Below the pieces are notes generated by a model that saw only the letters and a list, made by a program, of their open reading frames with translations, did not search any database and was not told the DNA's origin. Of a stretch of 40,611 nt of DNA, positions 8,305 through 16,351 are shown one piece after another (position 1 is the stretch's first letter; the number at the start of each line of letters is the position of its first letter). The DNA lies in IMG/VR virus record IMGVR_UViG_3300036832_001037, positions 1 through 40,611 of that record, one strand, 5' to 3'. This DNA comes from a virus. Position numbers and translations under genes: made by a program.

Positions 8305-10074
8305 TTACTGTCGGCTCCTAACGCGGACGAACGAGTCGACCTCGCGGATCACGAGGTTTGGGGTGGGCGAGCTACAGATGAGACGGAAGCGGTAGAAGTT
8401 CGGGGCCTGCTGGCCGACGAGCCACGGGAACGGGTCGGTCCCCGAATTGGCGGGGGCGTCACCATTATTCGCCGAGCCTTTCAGTGGGACGAAACCGGGG
8501 TTGGCCGAACCGCCCCAGATGAACGAGGCCCACGTCGCGGCGCCCCACAATGGGCCGGAGGTCAGTAGGCGCCCGGAGCCGTAGAACGCCTGCATCGTCG
8601 GGGCGTCACCGGCGTCGTCCAGCTCGTAGCGCACGCGCAGCTTCTTGACGAAATTGCTGTTGGACGCCTGGCCGGAGGCGTAGTCGCGGGTCGTGACCTG
8701 AAACTGCTGGGTGGTGCCGTCGGCGTCGTTCTTGATCGTGGCGATCGGCTGCCACGCCCCGGACATGTCGACCACGCGGGCGGCGTTGGCGCTGAGCAAC
8801 TGGGGGCGCCGGGATCCCTGGCTTGAACGCTGGGTGAAGCCCAGAGCGGTGCCGCCGTGGCCCTGCCAGCGTGTCCAGCCGCCCTGGTCGAGGCGGTAGA
8901 CGAGGGTGTCGATCCACGCGTTGGCCTGGATGATCGGCAGGATGTAGTGGTTGCGGTAGACGGCGGCGATCCCACACAGACAGCCCGCCTGGACGTAGGC
9001 GCGATAGAGCGAGCGGATCGGGTCGGAGATCGGCTCGGGGAACTGGGCGGGACCCATCAGCCAGATGTCATCGACGCCGGGGACGACGAGCTGGTTTCGG
9101 TACCCGGCGATCCCTCGGGCGTCGAGCAGGGTGACGTCCTTGGTGAGCTGGGAGAGGCGCTGCTGGACGTTGCCTGCGGCGTCGATGAGGTTGTAGTTGA
9201 GGTTGGAGATCACGTAGACCCCGGCGGTCGTGAAGACGAACGCCTGGTCCTGCAGTCCGGCGAGGCCGACGATCTGGCCCTCGGGCATCTGGTGGTAGTC
9301 GGTGGCGGCGAACGAGAACGGGTTACCGGCGGCTGAGAACTGCACGCGGTTGCGTGAGCCGACGAGTAGGCGGGCGGGGTCACCGGCGGCGCCGACGAAC
9401 ACGGGGACGGCCCCGGCCGGGGTTTGGGAGACGAGGACGAACAGGCTGTAGGCGCCTGCGGTGACGGCCGTCTGGGCGAAGTCGTGAAGGGTGATCTGGG
9501 TGTCGGAGTCGACGGACGCGACGACGCCGACGAACAGGCCGCCGGAGGTGAACAGGAGCATCCCGGCGTCGGCGTTGGCGTTCCACAGCGTCCCGGCCCC
9601 GGTGACGACGCGGTTGAGCAGGGCGGCGGTGACGGTTCCCGTGGAGTAGACGGCCGTCTTGCGTGACCCTCCCCACGAGGCGATCGTTCCGGCCGGGCCG
9701 GAGGAGCCTTCGGGGACGTGGACGAGGCCGGAGCCTGATGCTGCCCGCTGGCCGTCGGTGCCGTTGGCGCCCAAGCTGACCGGCGTGGTGTCGTCGGCGG
9801 CGAACGTGCCGAACGCGGCGGCCGAAGCGAACAGGGTGCGGGGGCTGCCACCGGCGACGAACCCGTCCCAGATGAACGTGAGCGCGGCGGCGAAGTTGGC
9901 GTTGGACTTGAACACGGAGCCGCCCCGGCGGTAGATCGCGCCGTCCTCCTCAAGGAGGGCGTTGATCGCGTCGGCGAAGCCCTTTTCGGGGATCAGCTCC
10001 GGGGACGGGTTGCGGTACATCCCCTGGGAGAAGTCGGCCTGCTCGCGGATTTCCAGACCGGCGGTGGGGCTCAT
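8305..10074 (-). CDS. Tail nozzle / tail stopper-type protein, 589 residues
   Basis: ATG at 10074 overlaps the preceding stop (ATGA). The protein is Gly/Ala/Asn-rich and beta-type throughout, with FSQGMYRNPSPELIPEKGFA near the start, as in nozzle proteins that list a 'lines up with the adaptor' N-terminus. It sits directly after the adaptor gene, as in T7 gp12 and P22 gp10 type short tails. Expected role: the tube end through which DNA leaves the virion. Homology to either family was judged by order and composition, not by alignment. Confidence 0.72.
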   Translation of the reverse strand: MSPTAGLEIREQADFSQGMYRNPSPELIPEKGFADAINALLEEDGAIYRRGGSVFKSNANFAAALTFIWDGFVAGGSPRTLFASAAAFGTFAADDTTPVSLGANGTDGQRAASGSGLVHVPEGSSGPAGTIASWGGSRKTAVYSTGTVTAALLNRVVTGAGTLWNANADAGMLLFTSGGLFVGVVASVDSDTQITLHDFAQTAVTAGAYSLFVLVSQTPAGAVPVFVGAAGDPARLLVGSRNRVQFSAAGNPFSFAATDYHQMPEGQIVGLAGLQDQAFVFTTAGVYVISNLNYNLIDAAGNVQQRLSQLTKDVTLLDARGIAGYRNQLVVPGVDDIWLMGPAQFPEPISDPIRSLYRAYVQAGCLCGIAAVYRNHYILPIIQANAWIDTLVYRLDQGGWTRWQGHGGTALGFTQRSSQGSRRPQLLSANAARVVDMSGAWQPIATIKNDADGTTQQFQVTTRDYASGQASNSNFVKKLRVRYELDDAGDAPTMQAFYGSGRLLTSGPLWGAATWASFIWGGSANPGFVPLKGSANNGDAPANSGTDPFPWLVGQQAPNFYRFRLICSSPTPNLVIREVDSFVRVRSRQ

Positions 10075-10730
10075 GCGCTGTTGTCCCAGTGGTAGCCCGC
10101 GACCTGGATTTGGACTGGCCCACGGCCGCGCAGGAGGCTGTTCTTTCGCTTGCGCATTTCCTCGGTTGCGGTGGCGAAAATCTGCTCGTAGGGGGCGGCG
10201 AGGTCTTCGCGCTCATCGACGCGGCGCAGGATCATCGACGTCACCCCGTCGATCAGCGAACCGTGCAGATCAGACGGGGTGACGGGGAGGCTCGATGAGT
10301 CGTCCGTCAGGGCCGTTGGCAGGACGGCGCTGAGGGCGACGATGGGCAACCCGGCGACGATCGGGGTCGGGTACAGGGTGATCGCGGCCTGGCCGTTGAC
10401 GTCGTAGGACGGGGCGAACACGCCCGACAGGGCGGTGAAGATCGAGCTGGTGCCCGACTCAAGCATCCACATGTCCTGCAGGCCGACGCGATCCCACGGT
10501 CGTCCGCCGCCGACCTGCAGGCCGAGGACTTCCACGATCTCGGGCAGCGCCGGGAGCGGGTAGACCGACTGCCCGGCGACGGTGTTGGCGATGGCGACGG
10601 AGCGCAGCGCCCACTGGGATTGGGCGACCTGGTCGGCGTAGCGCTCGTTGAGGACCGAGAGGATCGTCTGCCGCGATGCGTCGGTCCCCGACTGGGTGAT
10701 GACCGACGTGATGATCGTCGCGGCGTCCAA
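10071..10730 (-). CDS. Head-to-tail adaptor (tail tubular protein A-like), 219 residues
   Basis: Starts at TTG 10730 with GGGGGA five nt upstream; no ATG lies nearby. The early segment IITSVITQSGTDASRQTIL and VLNERYADQVAQSQW, followed by conserved mid-protein hydrophobic strands, fits the helical adaptor fold of T7 gp11 / P22 gp4-like proteins. It would form the ring below the portal. It is translationally coupled to the nozzle gene by a 4-nt overlap. Confidence 0.7.
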   Translation of the reverse strand: MDAATIITSVITQSGTDASRQTILSVLNERYADQVAQSQWALRSVAIANTVAGQSVYPLPALPEIVEVLGLQVGGGRPWDRVGLQDMWMLESGTSSIFTALSGVFAPSYDVNGQAAITLYPTPIVAGLPIVALSAVLPTALTDDSSSLPVTPSDLHGSLIDGVTSMILRRVDEREDLAAPYEQIFATATEEMRKRKNSLLRGRGPVQIQVAGYHWDNSA

Positions 10731-10731
10731 C

Positions 10732-11187
10732 CTATCCCCCGGCTACCGCGTCCTCAGGCAGGCTTTCGATCGTGTCGCGCAGGAGGTCCAGCACGTCCTC
10801 GCGGTTGTGGCCGTCGACCTCCTCGCGGCCCATTTTCATCAGGGCCTCGCGGTCGCCACGGGCGGCGAGGCGGGCGATCTCACGGAACGCGTCGCCGGAC
10901 GGCGGGACCTCGACCGGGATCTCGTGGAAGAACTGGTTGAGGCCGGAGTGTGCGCGCAGCCACGACAGCTCGTCCTGGTCGGTGAAGTCGTCCACCTCGT
11001 CGCTCCAGAGGTCGGGGAGCAGGTTGCGTCCCTCGATCGCGAAGTACATGTGCGAGACGAACTCGATGACGATTTCGGGCTTGACGATCGCCACGGCGCC
11101 GTTGGGCATGATCCGCTCCTCGGGGGGGCGACGGATCAGGCGCAGGTTGTCGTAGGGCGAGCTGAACTGAACGGCGGTGCGCGGCAC
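10732..11187 (-). CDS. Virion-module protein of unknown function, 151 residues
   Basis: GTG at 11187 is preceded by GGGGAG with a 7-nt gap, so it is preferred to the longer open frame. The protein is acidic and helical, with VAIVKPEIVIEFVSHMYFAI in the first third and many Asp/Glu. It lies between capsid and adaptor genes, a position often used by head-completion or decoration proteins. No family was recognised. Confidence 0.65.
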   Translation of the reverse strand: MPRTAVQFSSPYDNLRLIRRPPEERIMPNGAVAIVKPEIVIEFVSHMYFAIEGRNLLPDLWSDEVDDFTDQDELSWLRAHSGLNQFFHEIPVEVPPSGDAFREIARLAARGDREALMKMGREEVDGHNREDVLDLLRDTIESLPEDAVAGG

Positions 11188-11268
11188 GGGTGTCTCCCCT
11201 GGATCGCTATGTGGTCGGCGCGGTCTGCGTCGAGGGGGATTGTATGGGGCCTTGGTGACAGGAGACGA

Positions 11269-11310
11269 AAGCCGGGGCGACGGAGGATTGTCGGATGGTC
11301 GCCCCGGCTT
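11269..11310. other. 13-bp hairpin between capsid and adaptor genes
   Basis: Perfect arms at 11269-11281 and 11298-11310 (AAGCCGGGGCGAC and its complement). Read on the minus strand it is followed by only a short TTTC. It could be an attenuator that lowers expression of tail genes relative to the capsid gene, or an RNA-stability element. Confidence 0.6.
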
Positions 11311-11370
11311 GCATGGAACGCGCAGCCCCACCATGATCCCCCCTGGGACGGCGACCGTGGTCTAGTCAGC

Positions 11371-11397
11371 CTCCGGTTTCCCCCGCACTTACCGGAG
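11371..11397. other. 7-bp hairpin (CTCCGGT / ACCGGAG)
   Basis: Arms 11371-11377 and 11391-11397. This is the middle of three hairpins in the 282-bp spacer 11188-11469, which holds no gene that I can support. Confidence 0.4.
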
Positions 11398-11424
11398 ACC
11401 GGCGTGGTCGTCGTCCCGCTAGGA

Positions 11425-11455
11425 GCCCCCCGACCACTCGCGGTAATCGGGGGGC
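11425..11455. other. 9-bp hairpin just after the capsid stop codon
   Basis: Arms GCCCCCCGA (11425-11433) and TCGGGGGGC (11447-11455), starting 14 nt after the capsid stop on the minus strand. No T-run follows, so 3'-end protection or partial termination is more likely than full termination. Confidence 0.6.
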
Positions 11456-11469
11456 ACGCCTTGGCGGGC

Positions 11470-12627
11470 CTAGCCGGTGATGCCGGTGATGAGACCGTGG
11501 GTCGCCTGCAGGCCGAACTGCAGACCGCACTCGGTCAGGTACTCGTTCTTCTGGGTGTCAGCGTCCGGCGCCTGGATGTTCTCGCGGACGTGGGTGTCGC
11601 GCGAGCCGTTCTCGTTGGCGAGGAAGCGGTACTGCACGTTGGACATGTCCAGCACGAGGGCATAGCCGCCGTAGACGGCGCCCTCAAGCAGCCAGTGGCG
11701 CACGAGGTTGATCGTCCCGTGGGGCGACTGGTACTTGACCACCTGCAGGCCGTAGGTGTCCTGGGAGGGGGTCGGAATCTGGACCTTGGAACGGGCGTAG
11801 GTGTTGAGCACGTCGACCACGAGCCCGGCGGCGAACATCGTCTTGGTCTGCGAGCCGTAACGGAACATCGGGCGCAGCGCCGAGAAGAACGCCGACTCGG
11901 GGAACACGCCACCGGCGGCCGTCACGTTGGTCGTGATGAACGAGATCGCGCCGCCGGTCATACGGGTCGGCGGGTTGGCGGAGACGTCCTCCATCGCGCG
12001 GCCCTGGATGAAGTTCTCCTCGATGTCCTTGAGGTGTTCGATGCCCTCCTTGGCGAGCTGGTAGTCCCAGTCGTTCTGGGTCGTGAACTGGTCGGAGTGG
12101 ATCCACGTCTCGGTCGACTCGACCGGCTTGCGGAAAATCTGGGTGTAGTTCAGGGCCATCGTGGCGTTGTTGGAACGGGCGGGCTTGGACAGGGCGCCCT
12201 CGGGCATCGCCGAGCCGAGCAGGAGCAGTTCGGCGGCCGCGCCGATCGTGGTGCCGACGCCGCCCTGGCCGACGCCGCGAACGACGGTCAGCGTGTCGGT
12301 GGCGACCGAGACGACGCGCATCACTTCGGCGGTCGCGGTGACCTTCACGAGGTCGTACTGCTGGAAGAACGCGCCCTGCCCGGCGGTGACGGTGATCGCC
12401 GTCGCGACGTTCGTGGCGCCAGCGGGACACGCTGAGAATCGTGGGTCGAGGTCGTCCTCTGCCCACTGAAAGAGCGGGTTGTGGGTCGGCTTCTTGTTGA
12501 GCCGCTTGGAGATCACGGTCAGCGGCGACGCGTCGGGCTGCAGGAGCAGGATCGCGTCGGCGATGTCGGGCTTGCGGAGCGTCTGGTTGACGTTCAGCGT
12601 GTTGCGGTTACCACCGATAGCGGCCAC
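11470..12627 (-). CDS. Major capsid protein, SU10/DUF5309-like, 385 residues
   Basis: GTG at 12627 with a strong AAGGAGG five to six nt upstream, the best ribosome site in the virion module, as expected for the most abundant protein. Length, the N-terminus AAIGGNRNTLNVNQTLRKPD, the segment TQIFRKPVESTETW and the C-terminal YLTECGLQFGLQATHG fit the DUF5309 (SU10 major capsid) family. It lies between scaffold and adaptor genes and is followed by three hairpins. It forms the HK97-fold shell. Confidence 0.88.
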   Translation of the reverse strand: MAAIGGNRNTLNVNQTLRKPDIADAILLLQPDASPLTVISKRLNKKPTHNPLFQWAEDDLDPRFSACPAGATNVATAITVTAGQGAFFQQYDLVKVTATAEVMRVVSVATDTLTVVRGVGQGGVGTTIGAAAELLLLGSAMPEGALSKPARSNNATMALNYTQIFRKPVESTETWIHSDQFTTQNDWDYQLAKEGIEHLKDIEENFIQGRAMEDVSANPPTRMTGGAISFITTNVTAAGGVFPESAFFSALRPMFRYGSQTKTMFAAGLVVDVLNTYARSKVQIPTPSQDTYGLQVVKYQSPHGTINLVRHWLLEGAVYGGYALVLDMSNVQYRFLANENGSRDTHVRENIQAPDADTQKNEYLTECGLQFGLQATHGLITGITG

Positions 12628-12671
12628 GGGGGCCTCCTTCTAGACGTGCGCGGAGTGGACGAGACGAGCCG

Positions 12672-13361
12672 TCACGCGCCCCAGAACTGGGCGGCCCCAC
12701 CGTGGGGGTAGGCGGCAAGGATGCGCTCGGCGACGTTCGGCTCGTCGTTCGCGCCGGGGGCTCCTGCCCCGCCGCGTTCGAGCCCTTCGCCGGGCTGCTG
12801 GTCCTCCGGTGCGGTCTGCTGGGAGGCCGTCTGCTGGGCCTGCTGGGCCTGGTAGACGGTTGCCAAGAAGTCCGGGTTTCGCCACGCGTCCTGGCCCAAG
12901 CCCATCGACGCGGCGAGCCGTTGGGCTACCGGGGCGATGGCCTGCACCACTTCGGGGCGGGCGAGATCCGGGTACTGCGATTCCAGCTCGCGTGCGCGTT
13001 GCTGGGCCATGAACGGTGAGACGGCCGTCTGGACGCCCCGGTCGATCTCGGACTGCAGCCATTGCATCGCCTGCTCTTGAGACATGCCCTGCTGCTGCTG
13101 CTCGTACTGCGGTTCTTGCTGCTGGCCGAAGTCCTCGGCCTCGTAGGACTCAAACGGTTCGTAGGGGTCAAACGTCGGGTCGGTGACCTGGCCGAACGTC
13201 GGGCCTTGCCCGGCGGGCGGGATGAGCTGGTCCAGCTTGCCCGACATTTCCTGCAGGTGGGTGAGCAGGGCGTCGTTGGCGTCGCCGCCACCGTTGGTGT
13301 TCTCCGTGGCGCCCTGGTCGACGCCGGTCTCGTCGGTGACTGGTGCGGTCTGCTCGGCCAT
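12672..13361 (-). CDS. Capsid scaffold protein, 229 residues
   Basis: ATG at 13361 overlaps the preceding stop (ATGA). The protein is strongly acidic and Gln/Glu-rich, with Gln runs near residues 75-95 (EPQYEQQQQG) and a helical middle (residues ~95-150). This composition and the place directly before the capsid gene are typical of phage scaffold proteins, which guide capsid assembly and then leave. It could carry a C-terminal capsid-binding helix. Confidence 0.75.
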   Translation of the reverse strand: MAEQTAPVTDETGVDQGATENTNGGGDANDALLTHLQEMSGKLDQLIPPAGQGPTFGQVTDPTFDPYEPFESYEAEDFGQQQEPQYEQQQQGMSQEQAMQWLQSEIDRGVQTAVSPFMAQQRARELESQYPDLARPEVVQAIAPVAQRLAASMGLGQDAWRNPDFLATVYQAQQAQQTASQQTAPEDQQPGEGLERGGAGAPGANDEPNVAERILAAYPHGGAAQFWGA

Positions 13362-13687
13362 CAGGACTCCCCGCCGTCTGCGTGGATCAGTTGCTCAAGG
13401 GCTCGCTCGGCGCGGCGTCCGGCTTCGATGATCGCGTCGGCGATGTCGCGAGTGGCCTGCAAGCCACGGACCATCCCGTGGTTGTAGAGGTAGGTCGCGT
13501 GGTCGTGGGCTTCCTGGGTGAGGACGTTCATCGTGTCGTCCTCCATGCGCCCGCAGAACTCCATCACGCGGTCCCATGCCTCGATCTCGGTGAGTGCTTG
13601 GACGGCCCGTCCCAGCTCGGCCGCGTCGGAAGCTCCGATGTGGCCCTCGATGAACGTCAGCGTGGTGTTAGCGGTGCGGGAGTGCAT
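13361..13687 (-). CDS. Small virion-module protein, 108 residues
   Basis: ATG at 13687, preferred over an upstream ATG at 13720 that would extend far into the preceding gene. It still overlaps that gene by 20 nt. The Shine-Dalgarno is weak. The protein is helical with several His and Asp/Glu. No family was recognised. Its place between portal and scaffold fits a head-assembly accessory protein. Confidence 0.6.
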   Translation of the reverse strand: MHSRTANTTLTFIEGHIGASDAAELGRAVQALTEIEAWDRVMEFCGRMEDDTMNVLTQEAHDHATYLYNHGMVRGLQATRDIADAIIEAGRRAERALEQLIHADGGES

Positions 13688-13898
13688 TGGCGCCTGTCGT
13701 GGGCAAAGGATACGGCGCAACGGGGCGTCGGCGTGCGGCGACGAGCTGGGCGAGCGCGCCAGGGTTGCCGGAGAGGATCAGGCGCAGGAGGTCCTGGGGG
13801 TTCTGGCCCTGGGCGTCGCGCCCGGCGATCATGTTCGTCAGGGCGTGGCCGGGGACGAATGTCGGCAGGCCGCGCTGGTAGGGCTGGATGGCTTTCAC
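13668..13898 (-). CDS. Small virion-module protein, 76 residues
   Basis: GTG at 13898 overlaps the portal stop in the 4-nt form GTGA. The product starts VKAIQPYQRGLPTFVPGHAL and ends in an Arg/Pro-rich tail. It is easily missed because the same frame stays open far upstream inside the portal gene. Its start fits the coupling used throughout this module. Function unknown; a portal- or scaffold-associated role is possible. Confidence 0.6.
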   Translation of the reverse strand: MKAIQPYQRGLPTFVPGHALTNMIAGRDAQGQNPQDLLRLILSGNPGALAQLVAARRRPVAPYPLPTTGANALPHR

Positions 13899-15721
13899 GA
13901 CGGGGCCACGCCGAGATCGGAGGCGGCGCGCTGCAGGAGGGCGGGTGAGACTCCGGCGGCGCCGAGCCCCTTGAGGACCTGCTGGGCTTGGGGGGCCGGG
14001 ACGGACTGCTGCTGGACGAGGGCGACGGACGGGTCGTTGACGCCGAGGTTCTTCAGGACGAACCGGGCGACGAACGTCGGGTCGAGCATCTGGCCGACCT
14101 GCGGGTTGCCTGCGACGGCGAGCATGAGCTGGGCGTCGGAGCGCTGCTGGGGGACGTTCTCGGGGGCCATGCTGCCGCCCTCGACGTCGATGTCGAACTC
14201 TCCGGCCAGCTCGTTGGGGCCGACCTTCAGCCACGCCCATGTGCGGTCCGGTTCGCCCGGCGTCGGCTCTGAGGGGATTCGCACGTCGCGCTGGGTGCGG
14301 ATCATCTGCTGGTCCAGCGCGAGCATCTGACGGGCGCCCTCGCGGACCAGTTCGGTCTCGGCGCCCCTGGTCTTGAGCTGGATGCGCAGGTTGGCGGCGG
14401 CCTGCACGAGCTGGACGCCGGTCGCGGTCTGCTGGGTGGCCTGTCCGGCGCCGGAGAGGCTGTCGTCAATGCCGGTCGCGCGCTCGATGTCGGCCTGCAG
14501 GCGCTGCTCCTCCTGGTAGGAGGAATTGGGGATGTCTGAGACGGGCATCGGGAACACGTTTTCGCGCGGGTCGCCGAGGACCGGGACGGCGATCCCCGGG
14601 CCTGTCTTGAAGTCCGAGGGGTCGATCATGCCGTCGGCGTAGAAGTAGCTGCGCTGCAGGACAAAGGTGGCGTTGTCGCGTCGCTGGGAGCGCAGCGTGT
14701 TCATTTCCAACTGCAGGTCCTCGATCGGTTCGATCTCGCCGATCCCGGCCATCTGGCCGCCGACTCTCGTAGGGCGGTAGACCTGGAAAGGCATCTCTCC
14801 ATGCCAGGCGGGGTTGGGCTTGTTGCGCACGATCCACTGGCGGCCGAGGACGGTCACGACGTCGCGGCCGTCGTGGTACTCCCAGACCTCGTTGGTGTCC
14901 CCGGCCTTGAACGACGGGTAGCCCTGGATGGTCATGCGCTGCAGCCACGCGTCCTCGTAGGCGTTGGTCCCGGCCGACGAGCTGATCTGGTCGGGTGTCA
15001 CGCCGGTCCAGTAGCCCGAGGCGAGCTGGGCCTTGACGTAGGCCGAGCTGCGCCAGACGCGGTGGATGCACCATTCGATCGTTTCGGGACTGTCGCCGAA
15101 CGGGTCCCAGATCCAGTCAAACGGGTCGACGCGCAGGGCTTCGGGGTCATCGACGTCGATCGTCGCCGGGCCGACCACCCACTCGGACTGGTCGGCGGCG
15201 CGCATCTGGCGGGGGGCGAGCTGCTGGGTCTGCTGGCGTTCGCGGCGCCAGCTCATCTTCTGGACGCCGAGGCCCATCTGCAGGGCGTCACGGGCGATGT
15301 CCTGCAGGATCAGGTTGTAGTTCATCCGGGTCTGCTGGGCCTGGACGATCGCCTTGATATTGGCGATGTTCTCCTCGGACTCGCGGTTGCGCGGCAGGAC
15401 GAGCATCGTCGGGTTCTGCGAGAGCATCCGGGCGAGGATCGTTTCGACGGTCGCGAAGCTGTAGGGGATGAACAGCTCGGCCCCCCACTCGCGCTTGGCG
15501 TCGCGTAGGCCGAGGTCGCGGTCGCGGCGGTCGACGGCGGTGCGGTCGCGCCACTGGGTGTAGTTGTGGTAGAGGGCGTAGAAGTGGGTCGCTCGGTCGC
15601 GCCATCGCTGATGGACGCCGCCGTACGCCTGGTTGAAGCGCGTGTTGATCTTGCGCAGGAGGTCGTCGTTCTGGGGGTCTGCGACGACCGTGGTCGGGCC
15701 GCCGACGGGCATCACGCTCAT
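13895..15721 (-). CDS. Portal protein, 608 residues
   Basis: The chosen start is ATG at 15721, overlapping the preceding stop as ATGA; the open frame runs on upstream to 16156 with low-complexity shadow coding and was cut back. Length, helical content, segments such as VETILARMLSQNPTML, the cluster GIGEIEPIEDLQLEMNTLRS and a Gln-rich C-terminus fit phage portals of short-tailed phages. It would form the dodecameric DNA channel at one capsid vertex and dock terminase. It is separated from terminase by one small gene and a divergent promoter region. Confidence 0.88.
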   Translation of the reverse strand: MSVMPVGGPTTVVADPQNDDLLRKINTRFNQAYGGVHQRWRDRATHFYALYHNYTQWRDRTAVDRRDRDLGLRDAKREWGAELFIPYSFATVETILARMLSQNPTMLVLPRNRESEENIANIKAIVQAQQTRMNYNLILQDIARDALQMGLGVQKMSWRRERQQTQQLAPRQMRAADQSEWVVGPATIDVDDPEALRVDPFDWIWDPFGDSPETIEWCIHRVWRSSAYVKAQLASGYWTGVTPDQISSSAGTNAYEDAWLQRMTIQGYPSFKAGDTNEVWEYHDGRDVVTVLGRQWIVRNKPNPAWHGEMPFQVYRPTRVGGQMAGIGEIEPIEDLQLEMNTLRSQRRDNATFVLQRSYFYADGMIDPSDFKTGPGIAVPVLGDPRENVFPMPVSDIPNSSYQEEQRLQADIERATGIDDSLSGAGQATQQTATGVQLVQAAANLRIQLKTRGAETELVREGARQMLALDQQMIRTQRDVRIPSEPTPGEPDRTWAWLKVGPNELAGEFDIDVEGGSMAPENVPQQRSDAQLMLAVAGNPQVGQMLDPTFVARFVLKNLGVNDPSVALVQQQSVPAPQAQQVLKGLGAAGVSPALLQRAASDLGVAPS

Positions 15722-15981
15722 GGGGTGACGGCCTCGGGCTCGACGGCGCCGTTGGTGTCGGGCTCCTGGTATCGCTGGGCGGGGGCGAAGCTGCGCCAGG
15801 TGAAGGCGTAGGCGGTGGTGACCCAGTGGCCGGGGGCGATCTCCTCGCGCTGGGCGGCGACGATGATGGCGCCGCCGATCCGGGCGAGGATGGCGGTGGC
15901 CTGGTGCAGCTCGATCTCCAACTCGTCGGGGTGGACGACGAACGGGTCTCCGTCGATCTGCCAGTTGCGGTCGCTGGGCAT
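15718..15981 (-). CDS. Small protein before portal, 87 residues
   Basis: ATG at 15981 with AGGAAG about nine nt upstream, part of a CGACAGGAA leader. This is the first gene of the leftward virion operon. It has a helical middle (ELEIELHQATAILARIGGAI) and no recognised family. Head-module position suggests a head or packaging accessory. It ends in a 4-nt overlap with the portal gene. Confidence 0.75.
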   Translation of the reverse strand: MPSDRNWQIDGDPFVVHPDELEIELHQATAILARIGGAIIVAAQREEIAPGHWVTTAYAFTWRSFAPAQRYQEPDTNGAVEPEAVTP

Positions 15982-15990
15982 CCGTCGTTC

Positions 15991-16038
15991 TTCCTGTCGC
16001 GGGGTACGGCAGAATGTTAGTTGTGACCGCGACAGGAA
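15991..16038. promoter_or_regulatory. 12-bp inverted repeat in the divergent promoter region
   Basis: Perfect arms TTCCTGTCGCGG (15991-16002) and CCGCGACAGGAA (16027-16038) with a 24-bp centre. Both outward genes (15981 minus, 16049 plus) therefore share the same CCGCGACAGGAA leader ~10 nt before their starts. It gives each gene its ribosome site and is also a candidate operator. The centre is AT-richer (AGAATGTTAGTTGTGA) and probably holds the promoters. Confidence 0.7.
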
Positions 16039-16048
16039 ACGCGACGTC

Positions 16049-16351
16049 GTGACTTCGCTCTGGTTGCCACCCGGCGTCGAGGTGCAGCAGATGTTCGTGT
16101 GTCGCATCTGCGGCGAGCAGATCCCGGTACTCGACGCGCGGTCGCAGGTCACTCACGTCCAGCGTTGCTCGGAGGACTTCGCCGACGAGCTGGCCGCGTT
16201 GTCGCCGGTGCGCCGGTTGGCTGAGTGGAACGCGGTGCCCGACCCCGAATGGGAGTCCTACAACCAGAGCCTCAAGGCCGACGGTCAGGATCCCGAAGTG
16301 CAGTACGCCCGAGGTCGGCGGTCGAACATCCGGCGGGCGTCGGAGAGCTAG
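16049..16351 (+). CDS. CCHC zinc-finger protein before terminase, 100 residues
   Basis: GTG at 16049 with AGGAAA ~11 nt upstream, chosen because the reading further upstream overlaps the divergent gene and promoter. The N-terminal half has C18-x2-C21-x14-H36-x3-C40, a zinc-binding knuckle. It ends in a TAGTG overlap with terminase. Possible roles are a small terminase partner or a DNA-binding packaging factor. No typical small-terminase helix-turn-helix is seen. Confidence 0.72.
   Translation: MTSLWLPPGVEVQQMFVCRICGEQIPVLDARSQVTHVQRCSEDFADELAALSPVRRLAEWNAVPDPEWESYNQSLKADGQDPEVQYARGRRSNIRRASES

Noticed and set aside
10742-10765. CTGAGGA on the minus strand as a hammerhead core
   Set aside because: Inside a gene end, without GAAA or stems.
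10648-12435. Plus-strand open frame opposite adaptor and capsid genes
   Set aside because: Shadow of the capsid gene; crosses the hairpin spacer; no ribosome site.
15722-16156. N-terminal extension of the portal frame to 16156
   Set aside because: Arg/Pro/His-rich shadow of the 87-residue gene and crosses the divergent promoter; ATG 15721 with ATGA coupling fits better.
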